The notes beneath the pieces are model-generated. The model worked only from the letters and a program-made list of their open reading frames with translations, did no database searches and had not been told where the DNA came from. A DNA stretch of 64,000 bases, taken from Trichothermofontia sichuanensis B231 (GTDB taxonomy: Bacteria; Cyanobacteriota; Cyanobacteriia; B231). This document shows, in pieces, positions 9,002 to 18,128 of the stretch. Each line of letters starts with the position of its first letter. Within the stretch, counting starts at the first letter, position 1. Location: NCBI RefSeq assembly GCF_026240635.1, contig NZ_CP110848.1, positions 374,501-438,500 of the forward strand. The letters run 5' to 3'. Made by a program: the position numbers and the translations under genes.

Positions 9002-10249
9002 TTAGGTATTGAAGACGATCGCCGGGTCAATGCGGGTTACCTTCTGGATGGCAAAAAAGGCGGAACCAGTACACATGCCAACGGTGAGCACCAATACGCC
9101 CACGAGGGTGCCTGGACTCATGAGGATTAAAATGCCCTGGGTAGCCAAGGCCCAAGTTTTTACCCCCCAGCAAATTGCAACCCCGGGTAGGTAGCCCAGT
9201 AGGGCCATCCAGATGGCTTGTTCCAGAACGATACGATAGAGAGTCCAATTGGAAGCCCCCATTGCCTTAAGGGTGCCAAATTCCTTCAGGTGGTCGGTGA
9301 CGGAGGCATAGAGGATTTGCCCTACAATCACCGTGCCGACAATAATGCCCACGGCTGCGCCTAACCCCAGTACGAAACCCACCCCGGTTCGGTGCTGCCA
9401 GTAGCGGCGGGTCCGCTCCGCCATCGCTGCACGGGTATACACGTGGGTTCCGGGTAGAGCTGCCTCCAAACGTCGACTGAGAGTCGCTAAATCCTGACCA
9501 GGAGCAGCCTGCACCAGAATGTAGGAGATGGGATCGGCGGCGGATAGGGGGGGCAGGGGTTGGGAAGGATCAACGCTGGGGGCGGCTGCGGATGGTTGAT
9601 AGGCGTTGGTACATTGCAGGTTGCCATCCCGGATCTGACAGTTGAGTTGCGACGTTAAACCAGCGGTTGAGTAGGCTTTGGCCGTGGGTAAGGAGGCAAA
9701 GACAAAGGCACTGGCAGCGATCGATTGGGTTCCCTGGGTAATTCCCACGACTTTAACGGGTAGGGAGCGAATCCGTGCCGTGGTCCCAACACCGCTAATG
9801 TTGAGCGATCGCAGATTGCTGCGATCGACCAAGACGGTATAGGGGGCCATCAACGCCTCCACGCTGCCCGCAATCACCGTACCCGGTACAAATAATTTCC
9901 CCTGGGGATCAAAGCCGAAAATGCGCACAGTATCGGGGGAGCCTTGACCGCTGTACCAACGTCCCGACCCGATCAACAGGGCCTCCGCCCGCTGCACGCC
10001 GCTCACCGCTGCCGCCTGCTCCACCATAGAGAGGGGGAGGGGTTCCGTCAGTTCCAGGTGTTCCATCTGGTCTGAGGCCACCCAGAGATCGGCTGGGGAC
10101 TGGTCAATAATGAGGGCTGTAGAGCGAGTAAACCCTTGCAGAATCCCGGCCTGAATAGTAATCAGGCTAACCGCAAAGGTAATCCCGGCCTGGGCAATCA
10201 GGAAGCGGGGGAGATCTTCAAACAGGTTGCGGCGAGCGATGGAGGCCAT
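9002..10249 (-). CDS. DevC/MacB-type ABC transporter permease
   Basis: Protein of 415 aa. An N-terminal membrane segment (about 15-38) is followed by a periplasmic MacB-like domain (about 45-285) and three C-terminal membrane segments forming the FtsX domain, which includes FGTLKAMGASNWTLYRIVLEQA. The segment LIIDQSPADLWVASDQMEHL is characteristic of the DevC branch. DevC works with DevB (adaptor) and DevA (ATPase) to export glycolipids or other substrates through TolC. No devA or devB gene is adjacent, so the partners are elsewhere and the substrate is unknown. Presence of a DevC homologue does not by itself indicate heterocysts. Confidence 0.85.
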   Translation of the reverse strand: MASIARRNLFEDLPRFLIAQAGITFAVSLITIQAGILQGFTRSTALIIDQSPADLWVASDQMEHLELTEPLPLSMVEQAAAVSGVQRAEALLIGSGRWYSGQGSPDTVRIFGFDPQGKLFVPGTVIAGSVEALMAPYTVLVDRSNLRSLNISGVGTTARIRSLPVKVVGITQGTQSIAASAFVFASLPTAKAYSTAGLTSQLNCQIRDGNLQCTNAYQPSAAAPSVDPSQPLPPLSAADPISYILVQAAPGQDLATLSRRLEAALPGTHVYTRAAMAERTRRYWQHRTGVGFVLGLGAAVGIIVGTVIVGQILYASVTDHLKEFGTLKAMGASNWTLYRIVLEQAIWMALLGYLPGVAICWGVKTWALATQGILILMSPGTLVGVLVLTVGMCTGSAFFAIQKVTRIDPAIVFNT

Positions 10250-10435
10250 GGGAGCAGTGGGGTAGGGAAAATTACTTTAAAATTAAGCGTAGGCATGGGG
10301 AATAGGAATTGGACAAGGGCGTCGGCACCAAGCACCGAGGGCGAATGAATACGGGGGTTTGTGCCGCAGGGGGCGTCGGGTTTAGCCCAATTCGAGTAAG
10401 ATAAGGGACTTCCAGAGAGTGGTTAGGACTGGGTA

Positions 10436-11623
10436 ATGAAGGTTCTGGTTCTTAGTTGGGAATTTCCGCCCCGGCTGGTAGGAGGAATTGCCAGACATGT
10501 CTCAGAACTGTACCCAGAGTTGGTACGTTTGGGGCATGATATCCATTTAATCACAGTTGAATTTGGTGAAGCGCCCCTCTATGAGGAGGTGGAGGGCATT
10601 GCTGTCCATCGGGTGCGGGTGCGACCCAGTGAAAATTTTTTGCAGTGGGTGACCAATATGAACCTGAGTATGGGGGATTATGCGGGCAACCTGCTGCGAT
10701 CGCAGCCGAACTTTGATCTCATCCATGCCCACGACTGGTTGGTGGGGGACGCGGCGATCGCCCTCAAGCATTTGTTCCGAATTCCGATGATTGCAACCAT
10801 CCATGCCACCGAAGCAGGCCGCCACCGAGGTCTGTACACCGATGTTCACCACTATATTTCCAACAAGGAACGACTACTGGCCCATGATGCCTGGCGGGTG
10901 ATTGTGTGTTCCAACTATATGCGCCAGGAGGTGATGGGGGTATTGGGGTGTCCCTACGATAAGGTGGATGTGATTTATAACGGCATTCGTCCCGAGAAAA
11001 AACAAAAACCTCAGGAATTTGATGCGATCGAATTTCGATCGCGCTTTGCGACGCCAGCGGAAAAGGTGGTTTATTATGTGGGGCGCATGACCCATGAGAA
11101 GGGGGTATCTGTCCTACTAGATGCAGTACCCAAGGTATTAGCAGGCCTTGATGGGCAAGGCAAATTTGTCATTATTGGCGGGGGGAACGCTGATCCCCTC
11201 AAACACCAGGCATGGCAACTCGGCATTTGGGATCGGTGTTACTTTGTCGGGTTTATGTCCGATCGCGATTTGGATCGGTTCCAAACGATCGCAGATTGTG
11301 CGGTTTTCCCCAGTCTGTATGAGCCGTTCGGGATTGTGGCGTTGGAAAGTTTTGCCGCGCGGGTGCCGGTTGTGGTCTCCAATGCGGGGGGATTACCGGA
11401 GGTGGTTCAACATGGCAAAACGGGGATTGTTACCTGGGCCAATAGTCCGGATTCGCTGGCCTGGGGCATCCTGGAGATTTTGAAGAATCCAGACTATGCC
11501 GCTCAATTGGTGGAAAATGCCTATCAAGATCTCGAACGCCGGTTTTCCTGGCCCAAGTTGGCACAGCAAACAGAAGCCGTCTACCGACATGTACTGGCGG
11601 AGCGAGCGCAGATTATCTGGTAA
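10436..11623 (+). CDS. GT4-family glycosyltransferase
   Basis: Protein of 395 aa with a GT-B fold. The N-terminal Rossmann domain starts MKVLVLSWEFPPRLVGGIAR, a glycogen-synthase-like motif with the Gly-Gly donor loop. The C-terminal domain has VVYYVGRMTHEKGVSVLLDA and the E-x7-E signature YEPFGIVALESFAARVPV. GT4 retaining enzymes transfer sugar from a nucleotide donor to polysaccharide, lipid or protein acceptors. The sequence resembles cyanobacterial proteins annotated as glycogen-synthase-like, but the acceptor cannot be deduced. It stands alone, with opposite-strand neighbours on both sides. Confidence 0.88.
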   Translation: MKVLVLSWEFPPRLVGGIARHVSELYPELVRLGHDIHLITVEFGEAPLYEEVEGIAVHRVRVRPSENFLQWVTNMNLSMGDYAGNLLRSQPNFDLIHAHDWLVGDAAIALKHLFRIPMIATIHATEAGRHRGLYTDVHHYISNKERLLAHDAWRVIVCSNYMRQEVMGVLGCPYDKVDVIYNGIRPEKKQKPQEFDAIEFRSRFATPAEKVVYYVGRMTHEKGVSVLLDAVPKVLAGLDGQGKFVIIGGGNADPLKHQAWQLGIWDRCYFVGFMSDRDLDRFQTIADCAVFPSLYEPFGIVALESFAARVPVVVSNAGGLPEVVQHGKTGIVTWANSPDSLAWGILEILKNPDYAAQLVENAYQDLERRFSWPKLAQQTEAVYRHVLAERAQIIW

Positions 11624-11704
11624 CGAATGAGTAAGCAAACTGTGCTCGTTAAACTGAACTATCGCTGATCTCGCCGCATCTCCATAGGAGAATCGCGCTT
11701 ATCT

Positions 11705-11830
11705 TATAGTCATTGCCATTTAGGCTGAAACAACACCCTCACCCCCAGCCCCTCTCCCAGCGCGGGAGAGGGGAGCGAAAGACTACATCGTTCTTATTTG
11801 GATCGACCATACTTATTTAGATTGACCATA
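11705..11830 (+). repeat. 107-bp dispersed element, copy 2, with duplicated tail
   Basis: Starts TATAGTCATTGCCATTTAGG and ends GATTGACCATA. The last 19 bp (CTTATTTGGATCGACCATA, 11793-11811) are repeated with two changes at 11812-11830, making this copy 126 bp. It ends exactly one base before the cheB stop codon (11831-11833, minus strand), so it forms the immediate 3' flank of cheB and may act as a transcription terminator. Confidence 0.85.
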
Positions 11831-12970
11831 TTACCTGATCGGAGCAAACTGCTTCAGAAGATAAAGTGCGATTTCCGGGGGGGTTAAAACCTGCTGCACA
11901 GCCCCTAGCGCGATCGCCTCCTTTGGCATCCCAAACACCACACAACTAGCCTCATCCTGAGCAATCGTCAAGCCTCCGGCTTGGGCTACCGCCTGCATTC
12001 CCGTTGCCCCATCGCGTCCCATCCCAGTTAATAATACTGCGATCGCAGCCCGTCGATAGTAGGCCGCGATCGACTGAAATAATACCGTGACAGAGGGACA
12101 ATGACCATCTACCAGTTGGGAGGAGCCAAATTGTAAATAGCCCCGACAGCTGACCTGGAGGTGATGGCGTTCCGGCGCAAAGTAAACCACTCCCGCTTTG
12201 GGTAAAACCCCCTCTTGGGCAATTTGAATCGAGAGGGCACAACTCGTTTGTAACCAGCTTACTAATCCTTGCAAAAACCCCTGGCTAATGTGTTGTACAC
12301 ACACGATCGGTACCGGAAAGCTGGCGGGTAAGGCTTGCAGAATCTCTTGGAATGTTTGTGGTCCACCGGTCGAGGCCCCGATCGCCACAATGCGGGGCGC
12401 ACGAATATCTAAAATTGGCGTTGACCGCACTGGCGGACGGGGTGCGGGGGCTGATCCGGTTGCTAAAGTTGAAGCGGGGGCAGCCGACGGGAACGATGCG
12501 CCTGTCGAGACACTGCCCGAACGCTGGGCAGGACTTGAAGCGGCGCGGCGGGTGAATACTTTCACCCCTGCCAAAACTTTAATGCGGTTAATTAACTCTT
12601 GACCCAGTTGTTCATACTCACTTGCCAACCCTGTAGTAGGCTTCGGAAATACATCCAATGCCCCCGCTTCTAACAGAGCAAATACATTATGGGTATCTTC
12701 CGCCTTAACGGAGGTGCTAATCACCAGAATCGGACAGGGGGTCTCCTCCATGATGCGACGGGTCAACTCTAGACCATTCATCTTGGGCATGTGAAAGTCG
12801 GTACAGATCACCTGGGGATTCACCTTGGGGATCAGTTCCATCGCCTCCACGCCATTACGGGCAACCCCCACTACTGCCAAATCGGGTGAGGCGTTGAGAA
12901 TTCGCTTGAGAATTGTCAGCGCCACCGGGGAATCTTCAACTAGCAAAACCCGAATGGGCAAAGCATCCAT
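11831..12970 (-). CDS. cheB: CheB-type protein-glutamate methylesterase
   Basis: Protein of 379 aa. A receiver domain (about 1-130) with the phosphoacceptor Asp58 (TDFHMPKMNG) is joined by an Ala/Ser/Pro-rich linker to the methylesterase domain (about 190-379). The catalytic triad is visible: Ser200 in IGASTGGP, His227 in VQHIS and Asp320 in LTGMGRDGATGM. CheB demethylates and deamidates chemoreceptors and balances CheR. No cheR, cheA or receptor gene is in the window, so its partners lie elsewhere. The 3' end abuts a dispersed repeat. Confidence 0.92.
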   Translation of the reverse strand: MDALPIRVLLVEDSPVALTILKRILNASPDLAVVGVARNGVEAMELIPKVNPQVICTDFHMPKMNGLELTRRIMEETPCPILVISTSVKAEDTHNVFALLEAGALDVFPKPTTGLASEYEQLGQELINRIKVLAGVKVFTRRAASSPAQRSGSVSTGASFPSAAPASTLATGSAPAPRPPVRSTPILDIRAPRIVAIGASTGGPQTFQEILQALPASFPVPIVCVQHISQGFLQGLVSWLQTSCALSIQIAQEGVLPKAGVVYFAPERHHLQVSCRGYLQFGSSQLVDGHCPSVTVLFQSIAAYYRRAAIAVLLTGMGRDGATGMQAVAQAGGLTIAQDEASCVVFGMPKEAIALGAVQQVLTPPEIALYLLKQFAPIR

Positions 12971-13015
12971 AAACAGCGTCCATAAACAGCGATGACCTCG
13001 ATAACTAGGGAGCAG

Positions 13016-14041
13016 TTAAGCATAAACTAGACAAGCCTCTGTATAGGGGGAACTCACCTCCACCCCAGAGGGAAAGCGAGTGTCGCGATCGTACAGTGCT
13101 GCTTTTAGATTGGTCTCCACAACACTGGCCCCTTGCAGCTTAGCGCCTTCCAGGTTCGTCCCCTGGCAGTTAGCGCGATCCAGCTTGGCTGCCCACAAAT
13201 AGGCATTTTGGAGATTGGCATTCGTTAAATTCGCCTCGTATAACTTCGCCCCATTCAGGTTAGCACTGCGGAGATCGGCATCACTGAGGTTTGCCGCTAT
13301 CAAGTCACTCTTGCTGAGGTTAGCCTCATGCAAATCAGCCTTCAGAAGCGAGGCATAGCTCAGATTGGCCGCCCGCAGGTTGGCATGACTTAAGGTGCCC
13401 ACCCGCAGGTAGGTATGACTCAAGTTGGCGACCGCGAGGTTAGCCCGTTTGAAATTAGCTCCACTCAGCTTCGCACCACTGAAGTTCACCCCTTCTAAGT
13501 CCGCATCACTAAGGTCAACACCATTCATATAGGCATGACACAGGGTAATACTATTTAAGCTGGTCCCCGACAGATCCGCCCCACTCAAGCGGGCACCCTC
13601 CAAATTCGCCCAATTCAGGTTGGCCTCGGCCAAGTTAGCTCCTCGTAGGTTAATCCCGCTCAGGTTGGCTCCGCACAGATTGACGTGGCTGAGATCCGCC
13701 TGTCGCAAATTCACCCCCTTGAGGATGGCACCGCTGAGCCGTGCTCCCCGCAACGTTGCCCGTACCAGCTGCGCACCGACTAGCCTCGCCTTGGTCAGAT
13801 CCGCACTGACCAGATTGGCCTTTTCCAATTTGGCATAGGTGAGATCAGCGCTGTACAAGCAAGCTCCATAGAGATTCGCACCATTCAGGACCGTGCGGCT
13901 GAGGTTTACAGACGCCAGGAAGGCTTCGGCAAAATTCGCCCCACTGAGGTTAAGGTTGCTCAGATCGGCCCCGGCGAGGTTTACTCCGGTAAAGTCTCGC
14001 TCCCCGCAGGCATAACGTTGAGTTAATTCGGTGATATCCAT
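13016..14041 (-). CDS. Pentapeptide-repeat protein
   Basis: Protein of 341 aa built almost entirely of A(D/N)LXX pentapeptides, which fold as a right-handed square beta-helix. The start is set at the ATG at 14041 (MDITELTQRYACGERDFTGV). The same opening, MDVEELRRRYQAGYTNFKGI, begins the paralog at 31222, and the frame upstream of 14041 has no similarity. No signal peptide or catalytic domain is seen. Function is unknown; cyanobacteria carry many such proteins. It lies 45 bp upstream of cheB on the same strand and could be co-transcribed with it. Confidence 0.9.
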   Translation of the reverse strand: MDITELTQRYACGERDFTGVNLAGADLSNLNLSGANFAEAFLASVNLSRTVLNGANLYGACLYSADLTYAKLEKANLVSADLTKARLVGAQLVRATLRGARLSGAILKGVNLRQADLSHVNLCGANLSGINLRGANLAEANLNWANLEGARLSGADLSGTSLNSITLCHAYMNGVDLSDADLEGVNFSGAKLSGANFKRANLAVANLSHTYLRVGTLSHANLRAANLSYASLLKADLHEANLSKSDLIAANLSDADLRSANLNGAKLYEANLTNANLQNAYLWAAKLDRANCQGTNLEGAKLQGASVVETNLKAALYDRDTRFPSGVEVSSPYTEACLVYA

Positions 14042-14296
14042 AGACTTTAACCTCGCAATCAGGAATGGGGTGAGGGTAATGATGGCTTGGGCAACAGTGA
14101 TTGCCTTAAAATAAAGCCCCTCAACAATTGTCGTATCAATTGTTGTATCACTCCTAGTAATCCCGGAAATGGCGCCAGCAGTCTCGCTCTGCACGAAAAC
14201 TATACAATTCGTGTATACAAATCTAAAGGACACCTCAAATACACCGGCAAGCTTGCTGCGCGGTCATTATGGTTATTTCAGATGAGACAGAGATGT
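14042..14296. other. Intergenic region, no gene seen
   Basis: The minus-strand frame of the pentapeptide gene continues here, but the translation has no repeats and looks non-coding. No RNA gene or clear promoter was identified. Confidence 0.4.
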
Positions 14297-14345
14297 CTAA
14301 GTCCCTCTCCCAGAGTGGGAGAGGGACTTAGGGTGAGGGGCGCAC
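14297..14345. repeat. Hairpin repeat (15-bp perfect stem)
   Basis: CTAAGTCCCTCTCCC (14297-14311) and its exact complement (14317-14331) form a 15-bp stem around a 5-nt loop AGAGT, followed by GGTGAGGGGCGCACC. A related copy is at 35059-35113. It has the stem of an intrinsic terminator but no T-run. Confidence 0.7.
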
Positions 14346-14621
14346 CCGTGGGCTACCCCCAACCTACCCAGACAAAGCTGTACTTTATGATTGAGGTAAA
14401 GGCTGTATCTTAGGCTAGTCCCCTGGCTTACCCAAAGCAGGGGGGACAGCTATAGGGAGGCGGACATCCCCTTAGCACGGCTATGAGTCTGTCAAACTTT
14501 GCGAACACCCTCTAAGATAAGTTAAAGGTTACCACCTCGCTCAGCTTGTGCACGCCTGCCAAAGCGGGGACAACAACCGACTGCATTGATACTTCCCTGG
14601 ACAATAAGGAGACTAAAATCT

Positions 14622-15317
14622 ATGCCGCAGCTTGAGGCAAGTGTTGACATCGACTTTCAAAGTGATGTTTATAAACAGGCGTATAGTCGAATCAACGCGA
14701 TCGTCATTGAGGGTGAAGAGCAAGCCTACGAAAACTACCTGCAATTGACGGCAATGCTGCCTGACCATGAAGAAACTCTGACGAAACTGGCGAAAATGGA
14801 AAACCGCCATAAAAAGGGGTTTGAAGCCTGTGGCCGCAACCTCAATGTGACGCCTGACCTAGAATTTGCCCGTCAGTTTTTTGCCCAACTGCACCACAAT
14901 TTCCAAAACGCTGCTGCCCAAGGCAAGCTGGTGACCTGTCTCCTGATCCAAGCCCTGATTATCGAGTGTTTCGCGATCGCTGCCTACAACATTTATATTC
15001 CTGTGGCCGATCCCTTTGCTCGTAAGATCACAGAGGGTGTGGTCAAGGATGAGTACCTGCACCTCAACTTTGGTGAAGAGTGGCTCAAGGCTAATTTTGA
15101 GGCATCCCGCGAGGAGTTGGAGGAGGCCAATCGTCAAAATCTGCCCCTTGTCTGGCAAATGTTGAATCAGGTCGAAGCAGATGCCAGGGTCTTGGGGATG
15201 GAAAAAGAGGCTTTGGTGGAAGACTTTATGATTGCCTACGGGGAAGCCTTGAGCAACATTGGCTTTTCCACCCGCGACATTATGCGTATGTCGGCCTATG
15301 GTCTCCGTGCTGCCTAG
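14622..15317 (+). CDS. ado: Aldehyde deformylating oxygenase (alkane synthase)
   Basis: Ferritin-like di-iron enzyme of 231 aa, exactly the family length. It converts fatty aldehydes to alkanes plus formate, the second step of cyanobacterial hydrocarbon synthesis. Metal ligands lie in [40 protein letters not shown] and [19 protein letters not shown] 14622 is chosen for its AAGGAG site (14606-14611) and for [12 protein letters not shown], the usual N-terminus; an upstream in-frame extension to 14586 is rejected. The partner acyl-ACP reductase gene (aar), commonly adjacent, is not here: the next gene is mscL, past a terminator. Confidence 0.96.
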   Translation: MPQLEASVDIDFQSDVYKQAYSRINAIVIEGEEQAYENYLQLTAMLPDHEETLTKLAKMENRHKKGFEACGRNLNVTPDLEFARQFFAQLHHNFQNAAAQGKLVTCLLIQALIIECFAIAAYNIYIPVADPFARKITEGVVKDEYLHLNFGEEWLKANFEASREELEEANRQNLPLVWQMLNQVEADARVLGMEKEALVEDFMIAYGEALSNIGFSTRDIMRMSAYGLRAA

Positions 15318-15381
15318 GCTCAGTGCCATCTAGCCTTCTCAATTCGCAAGCTTCTCAATTCGCAATTCATTCATACTCAAT

Positions 15382-15411
15382 GAGGTAGGCGTCTCGCCTG
15401 CCTATTTTTTT
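15382..15411 (+). terminator. Rho-independent terminator after ado
   Basis: Stem GGTAGGCG (15384-15391), loop TCT and CGCCTGCC (15395-15402, one G-U pair), followed by TA and a seven-T run. It lies about 65 bp beyond the ado stop codon, so ado is a single-gene transcript on its 3' side. Confidence 0.85.
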
Positions 15412-15489
15412 GGGGCATGTGCCCATTACGGCTTGTACCTACTTCACTCAGTACGCAGTTAAGGTTGGGATCTTGATCCGACTGGTAGC

Positions 15490-15540
15490 CCTCATCCCCA
15501 CAACCCCTTTTCTCCCCCAAAGGGATGAGGGGGAGCCGGA
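15490..15540. repeat. CCCTCATCC/GGATGAGGG repeat
   Basis: A GC-rich inverted element: CCCTCATCCCC, CAACCCCTTTT and the complement AAAGGGATGAGGGG. Similar pieces occur at 36506-36560 and 37535-37585. It has no coding content. Confidence 0.5.
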
Positions 15541-15607
15541 TTTGCCAGTCCCTGGTACCTATGTCAACATACGCTGAACACAGCTCACTAGGAGATCAAT
15601 GCCCAAC

Positions 15608-15714
15608 TATAGTCATTGCAATTTAGGCTGAGACAGTTCCCTCACCCCCCAGCCCCTATCACAGAGCGGGAGAGGGGAATGAAAACTGTATCGTTCTTAT
15701 TTGAGTTGCCCATA
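15608..15714 (+). repeat. 107-bp dispersed element, copy 3
   Basis: Exactly 107 bp, starting TATAGTCATTGCAATTTAGG and ending GAGTTGCCCATA. It sits 30 bp upstream of the mscL start codon, in the leader or promoter region of that gene. Confidence 0.88.
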
Positions 15715-15744
15715 AAAGATCAGTGGGCAAAAGGAGTCTGCAAT

Positions 15745-16176
15745 ATGGCAAGACGGGTCCGGAGCGCAGCCAGGGGGTTTCTGCGGGATTTTCAGGCGTT
15801 TGCCCTCAAGGGAAATGTGATTGACTTGGCCGTGGCTGTGATTGTGGGTGGAGCCTTTAGTAAGATTGTTAGCTCTCTGGTTGAGGATTTAGTCATGCCC
15901 GGCATTATCAATCCTCTCTTGGCCCAGACTGGGACAGGTTGGCGGGAACTGACGATTGGCCCAGGTATCAAAATTGGCAGCTTCTTCGGCTCGGTGGTTG
16001 ATTTCCTGATTATTGCTCTAGCCCTTTTTCTGCTGATTCGCGGTTTGGAACGTTTTAAGCAGCGCGAAGCTGCCCAAGAGGCGGAACCGCCCGCCCCCGA
16101 TCCAGCAGTAGTTGTCCAGCAACGGCTTGCCGATACCCTCGATCGCCTAACTAATGTCCTTAACTCGCGGCCATGA
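15745..16176 (+). CDS. mscL: Large-conductance mechanosensitive channel MscL
   Basis: Protein of 143 aa. It is a pentameric stretch-activated channel that opens near lytic membrane tension during hypo-osmotic shock. TM1 is in FALKGNVIDLAVAVIVGGAF, the pore-lining signature, and TM2 in GSVVDFLIIALALFLLIRGL; a charged C-terminal helical bundle follows. The start is ATG 15745 with AAGGAG at 15731-15736. The open frame extends upstream into a 107-bp repeat, which is not part of the protein. The periplasmic loop contains TGTGWRELTIGPGIKIG. Confidence 0.95.
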   Translation: MARRVRSAARGFLRDFQAFALKGNVIDLAVAVIVGGAFSKIVSSLVEDLVMPGIINPLLAQTGTGWRELTIGPGIKIGSFFGSVVDFLIIALALFLLIRGLERFKQREAAQEAEPPAPDPAVVVQQRLADTLDRLTNVLNSRP

Positions 16177-16324
16177 TCCCCGTCAAAATTAGGTATATCC
16201 TGTAGTAGTAGCTGGGGCGGCTGGGCATCCTACCTGCGTGGGTGCTAACAAACCACTTGCGGAACAGACCGCTTGGCTAGCAGGCTAACCTGACAGACAG
16301 GGTGCCCCTCCCATAAGACCTGGC

Positions 16325-17044
16325 TTAACGAGCCTGGTAGATGTAGTAAGTCACCATTGGGATCACGGTCGCTGCCACCAGCAACCCAATCACCACGATC
16401 GCGGAACTCTGGGTATCGGTCTCCTCCGCCTTAGTAAATGTACTCTCCGCCTGCACCGTTTCTTGCTCGACGGGGGGGCCTGGGTCTGGTTTACCCGATA
16501 CCACCGCAACCAAGCGATCGGCGGCTTCCGTAAAAGCCCGATTGTACTGATTCCCCTCCCGCAAAGGAATCAGGATACTTTCATTGGCCACACTCGTGGC
16601 GATCGCATCAGGTAAGACCGCCTTCACCGCATCACCGGTGCGAATCGCTACATCGTTGGTGAGCGTATCCAACAGCAGTAACACCTGATGGCTTTGGGCC
16701 TCTGGGGTGGGGAACCAGGTCTTGAAGAGGGCATCGGTTAACGTTTCTGCTGTCTCGCCGTAGTCAAAGCGATAGATCGTCACAAAGTGGACCTGGACAC
16801 CTTGGGTGTCAGCCAGGGATTGAAAGACACTGTTTAACTTGTTTTCATTCGTACGGCTGATAATATCGGCCTGGTCAATGATCCAGGGTGTACCATCACT
16901 GGCAGGGCGGGGAATGTCATAAATACCGGTGGCCTGGGCTGGGGCGATCGCGCCTAGCTGACTGGCGACCACCAGACCAACCAATAGCCCAAGCCGGAGT
17001 ATATAACGCCGCCAGTGCTCAAAACAATTACGGATGGATTGCAT
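16325..17044 (-). CDS. psb32: TPM-domain protein, Psb32-like
   Basis: Protein of 239 aa. A signal peptide (about 15-38, ending PAQA) is followed by a TPM domain (about 45-185; GTPWIIDQADIISRTNENKL near its start) and a C-terminal membrane helix (about 213-235). This architecture matches cyanobacterial Psb32 and plant TLP18.3, lumenal thylakoid proteins linked to photosystem II repair and protection from photodamage. The segment between TPM domain and membrane helix is acidic and Glu/Thr-rich. The gene is divergent from the GspF-like gene with a 63-bp gap. Confidence 0.82.
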   Translation of the reverse strand: MQSIRNCFEHWRRYILRLGLLVGLVVASQLGAIAPAQATGIYDIPRPASDGTPWIIDQADIISRTNENKLNSVFQSLADTQGVQVHFVTIYRFDYGETAETLTDALFKTWFPTPEAQSHQVLLLLDTLTNDVAIRTGDAVKAVLPDAIATSVANESILIPLREGNQYNRAFTEAADRLVAVVSGKPDPGPPVEQETVQAESTFTKAEETDTQSSAIVVIGLLVAATVIPMVTYYIYQAR

Positions 17045-17107
17045 GGGGCTTATAGATTAATCAACATTGGTATTTCCACCATTTTGCCACCCTAGCGGCT
17101 ACTCGCC

Positions 17108-18094
17108 ATGCTACCCTGGCCCCGATCGTCCGATTTACTCCAGCACCGCGCCCAGGTTTTTGATCAACTGGCTACATTGTTAAATGCCGGGATTCCCCTG
17201 CAACGCAGCCTGGGGATGGTCAAGATTCCCAGCCAGGAGCAATGGGGCCACCTGCTCCAGCAAGCCAGCCGCCATATCGATGTCGGTGCAACGCTGACTG
17301 AGGCGATCGCGGCTAACCAACCCCAATCCTGGCTGTCGCCGCCCTATTTTGACGAGTGGACACTGGGAGTTTTGCGCCTCGCCGAAGCTAGTGGTGCCCT
17401 GGCCGAAGGCTGTCGGCAATTGGCGATCGCGGCACGGCAACAACAGCAGCGGCAACGCCTGGAAACGGCGATCGGGCGATCGCTCCTAGCCCTGGTTATC
17501 AGTGGCCTCACCCTAGCGATGGCCCTGCTCCAGTGGGGGACTGGCTTTATCCTTCAGCCCTGGTTTTCGGTCCTGGTGATCAGCCTGAGCTTGGGGTTCA
17601 GTTGGGGTTGGCAACAAGCCCAATCCGGCCCCCTGCGGGCGACGATCCAACCCTATCTACGGCAATGGCCGATCCTCAAGTCCCTGTGGGAAGCCCAAGT
17701 CTGCCTGTATCTCAGTGAGTTGGCAACGCCGTTACGGTGTGGCCTCCCTATCTTGACAGCGTTGGATTTGATGCGTCGCCAAGCGCCTGATCCGGAATTG
17801 GCAAAAACCCTAACACTCCTCATTCATGGGGTGCGATCGGGCCGTAGCTTGAGTCAGATTTTAACCGGACGGATCCCGGACTTGGCGTTGCAGCTGATTC
17901 GCACGGGGGAGGAGACGGGGGCGCTGGATGAAACCTTGGGCAGGTTAGGAGAATATGGTCAGGAAAGTTTGGCAATGACTTTGCAGCAGGTGCAAACGGT
18001 TTTGCGGCCTCTAGCAATTGTGGCGATCGGCGGGATGGTTGCAATTACTGCCATTCAACTGTTTTCTGGCCTGCTGCAACAACTGCCCGATTAA
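17108..18094 (+). CDS. Type II secretion F / PilC-like inner-membrane protein
   Basis: Protein of 328 aa with two T2SSF domains (about 14-135 and 200-318), each rich in the pattern LATLLNAGIPLQRSL / LATPLRCGLPILTALDL, and membrane segments near 125-175 and at the C-terminus. GspF/PilC proteins form the membrane platform for pilus or type II secretion assembly. No ATPase or pilin gene is adjacent, so it is an orphan here. It is shorter than the usual 400-aa PilC because the N-terminal tail is missing, which suggests a paralog rather than the main pilus platform. Confidence 0.82.
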   Translation: MLPWPRSSDLLQHRAQVFDQLATLLNAGIPLQRSLGMVKIPSQEQWGHLLQQASRHIDVGATLTEAIAANQPQSWLSPPYFDEWTLGVLRLAEASGALAEGCRQLAIAARQQQQRQRLETAIGRSLLALVISGLTLAMALLQWGTGFILQPWFSVLVISLSLGFSWGWQQAQSGPLRATIQPYLRQWPILKSLWEAQVCLYLSELATPLRCGLPILTALDLMRRQAPDPELAKTLTLLIHGVRSGRSLSQILTGRIPDLALQLIRTGEETGALDETLGRLGEYGQESLAMTLQQVQTVLRPLAIVAIGGMVAITAIQLFSGLLQQLPD

Positions 18095-18128
18095 TGCCCA
18101 CTTCCCCAGCCAACGCCGGGACCAATCC

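Noticed and set aside
9002-10249. Evidence of heterocyst formation from the DevC-like gene
   Set aside because: DevC homologues occur in non-heterocystous cyanobacteria and devA/devB are not adjacent.
13620-13838. Plus-strand ORFs inside pentapeptide genes (also 30453-31184 and 38005-38211)
   Set aside because: They are mirror images of repetitive coding sequence on the other strand and show only repetitive Ala/Arg/Leu-rich translations.
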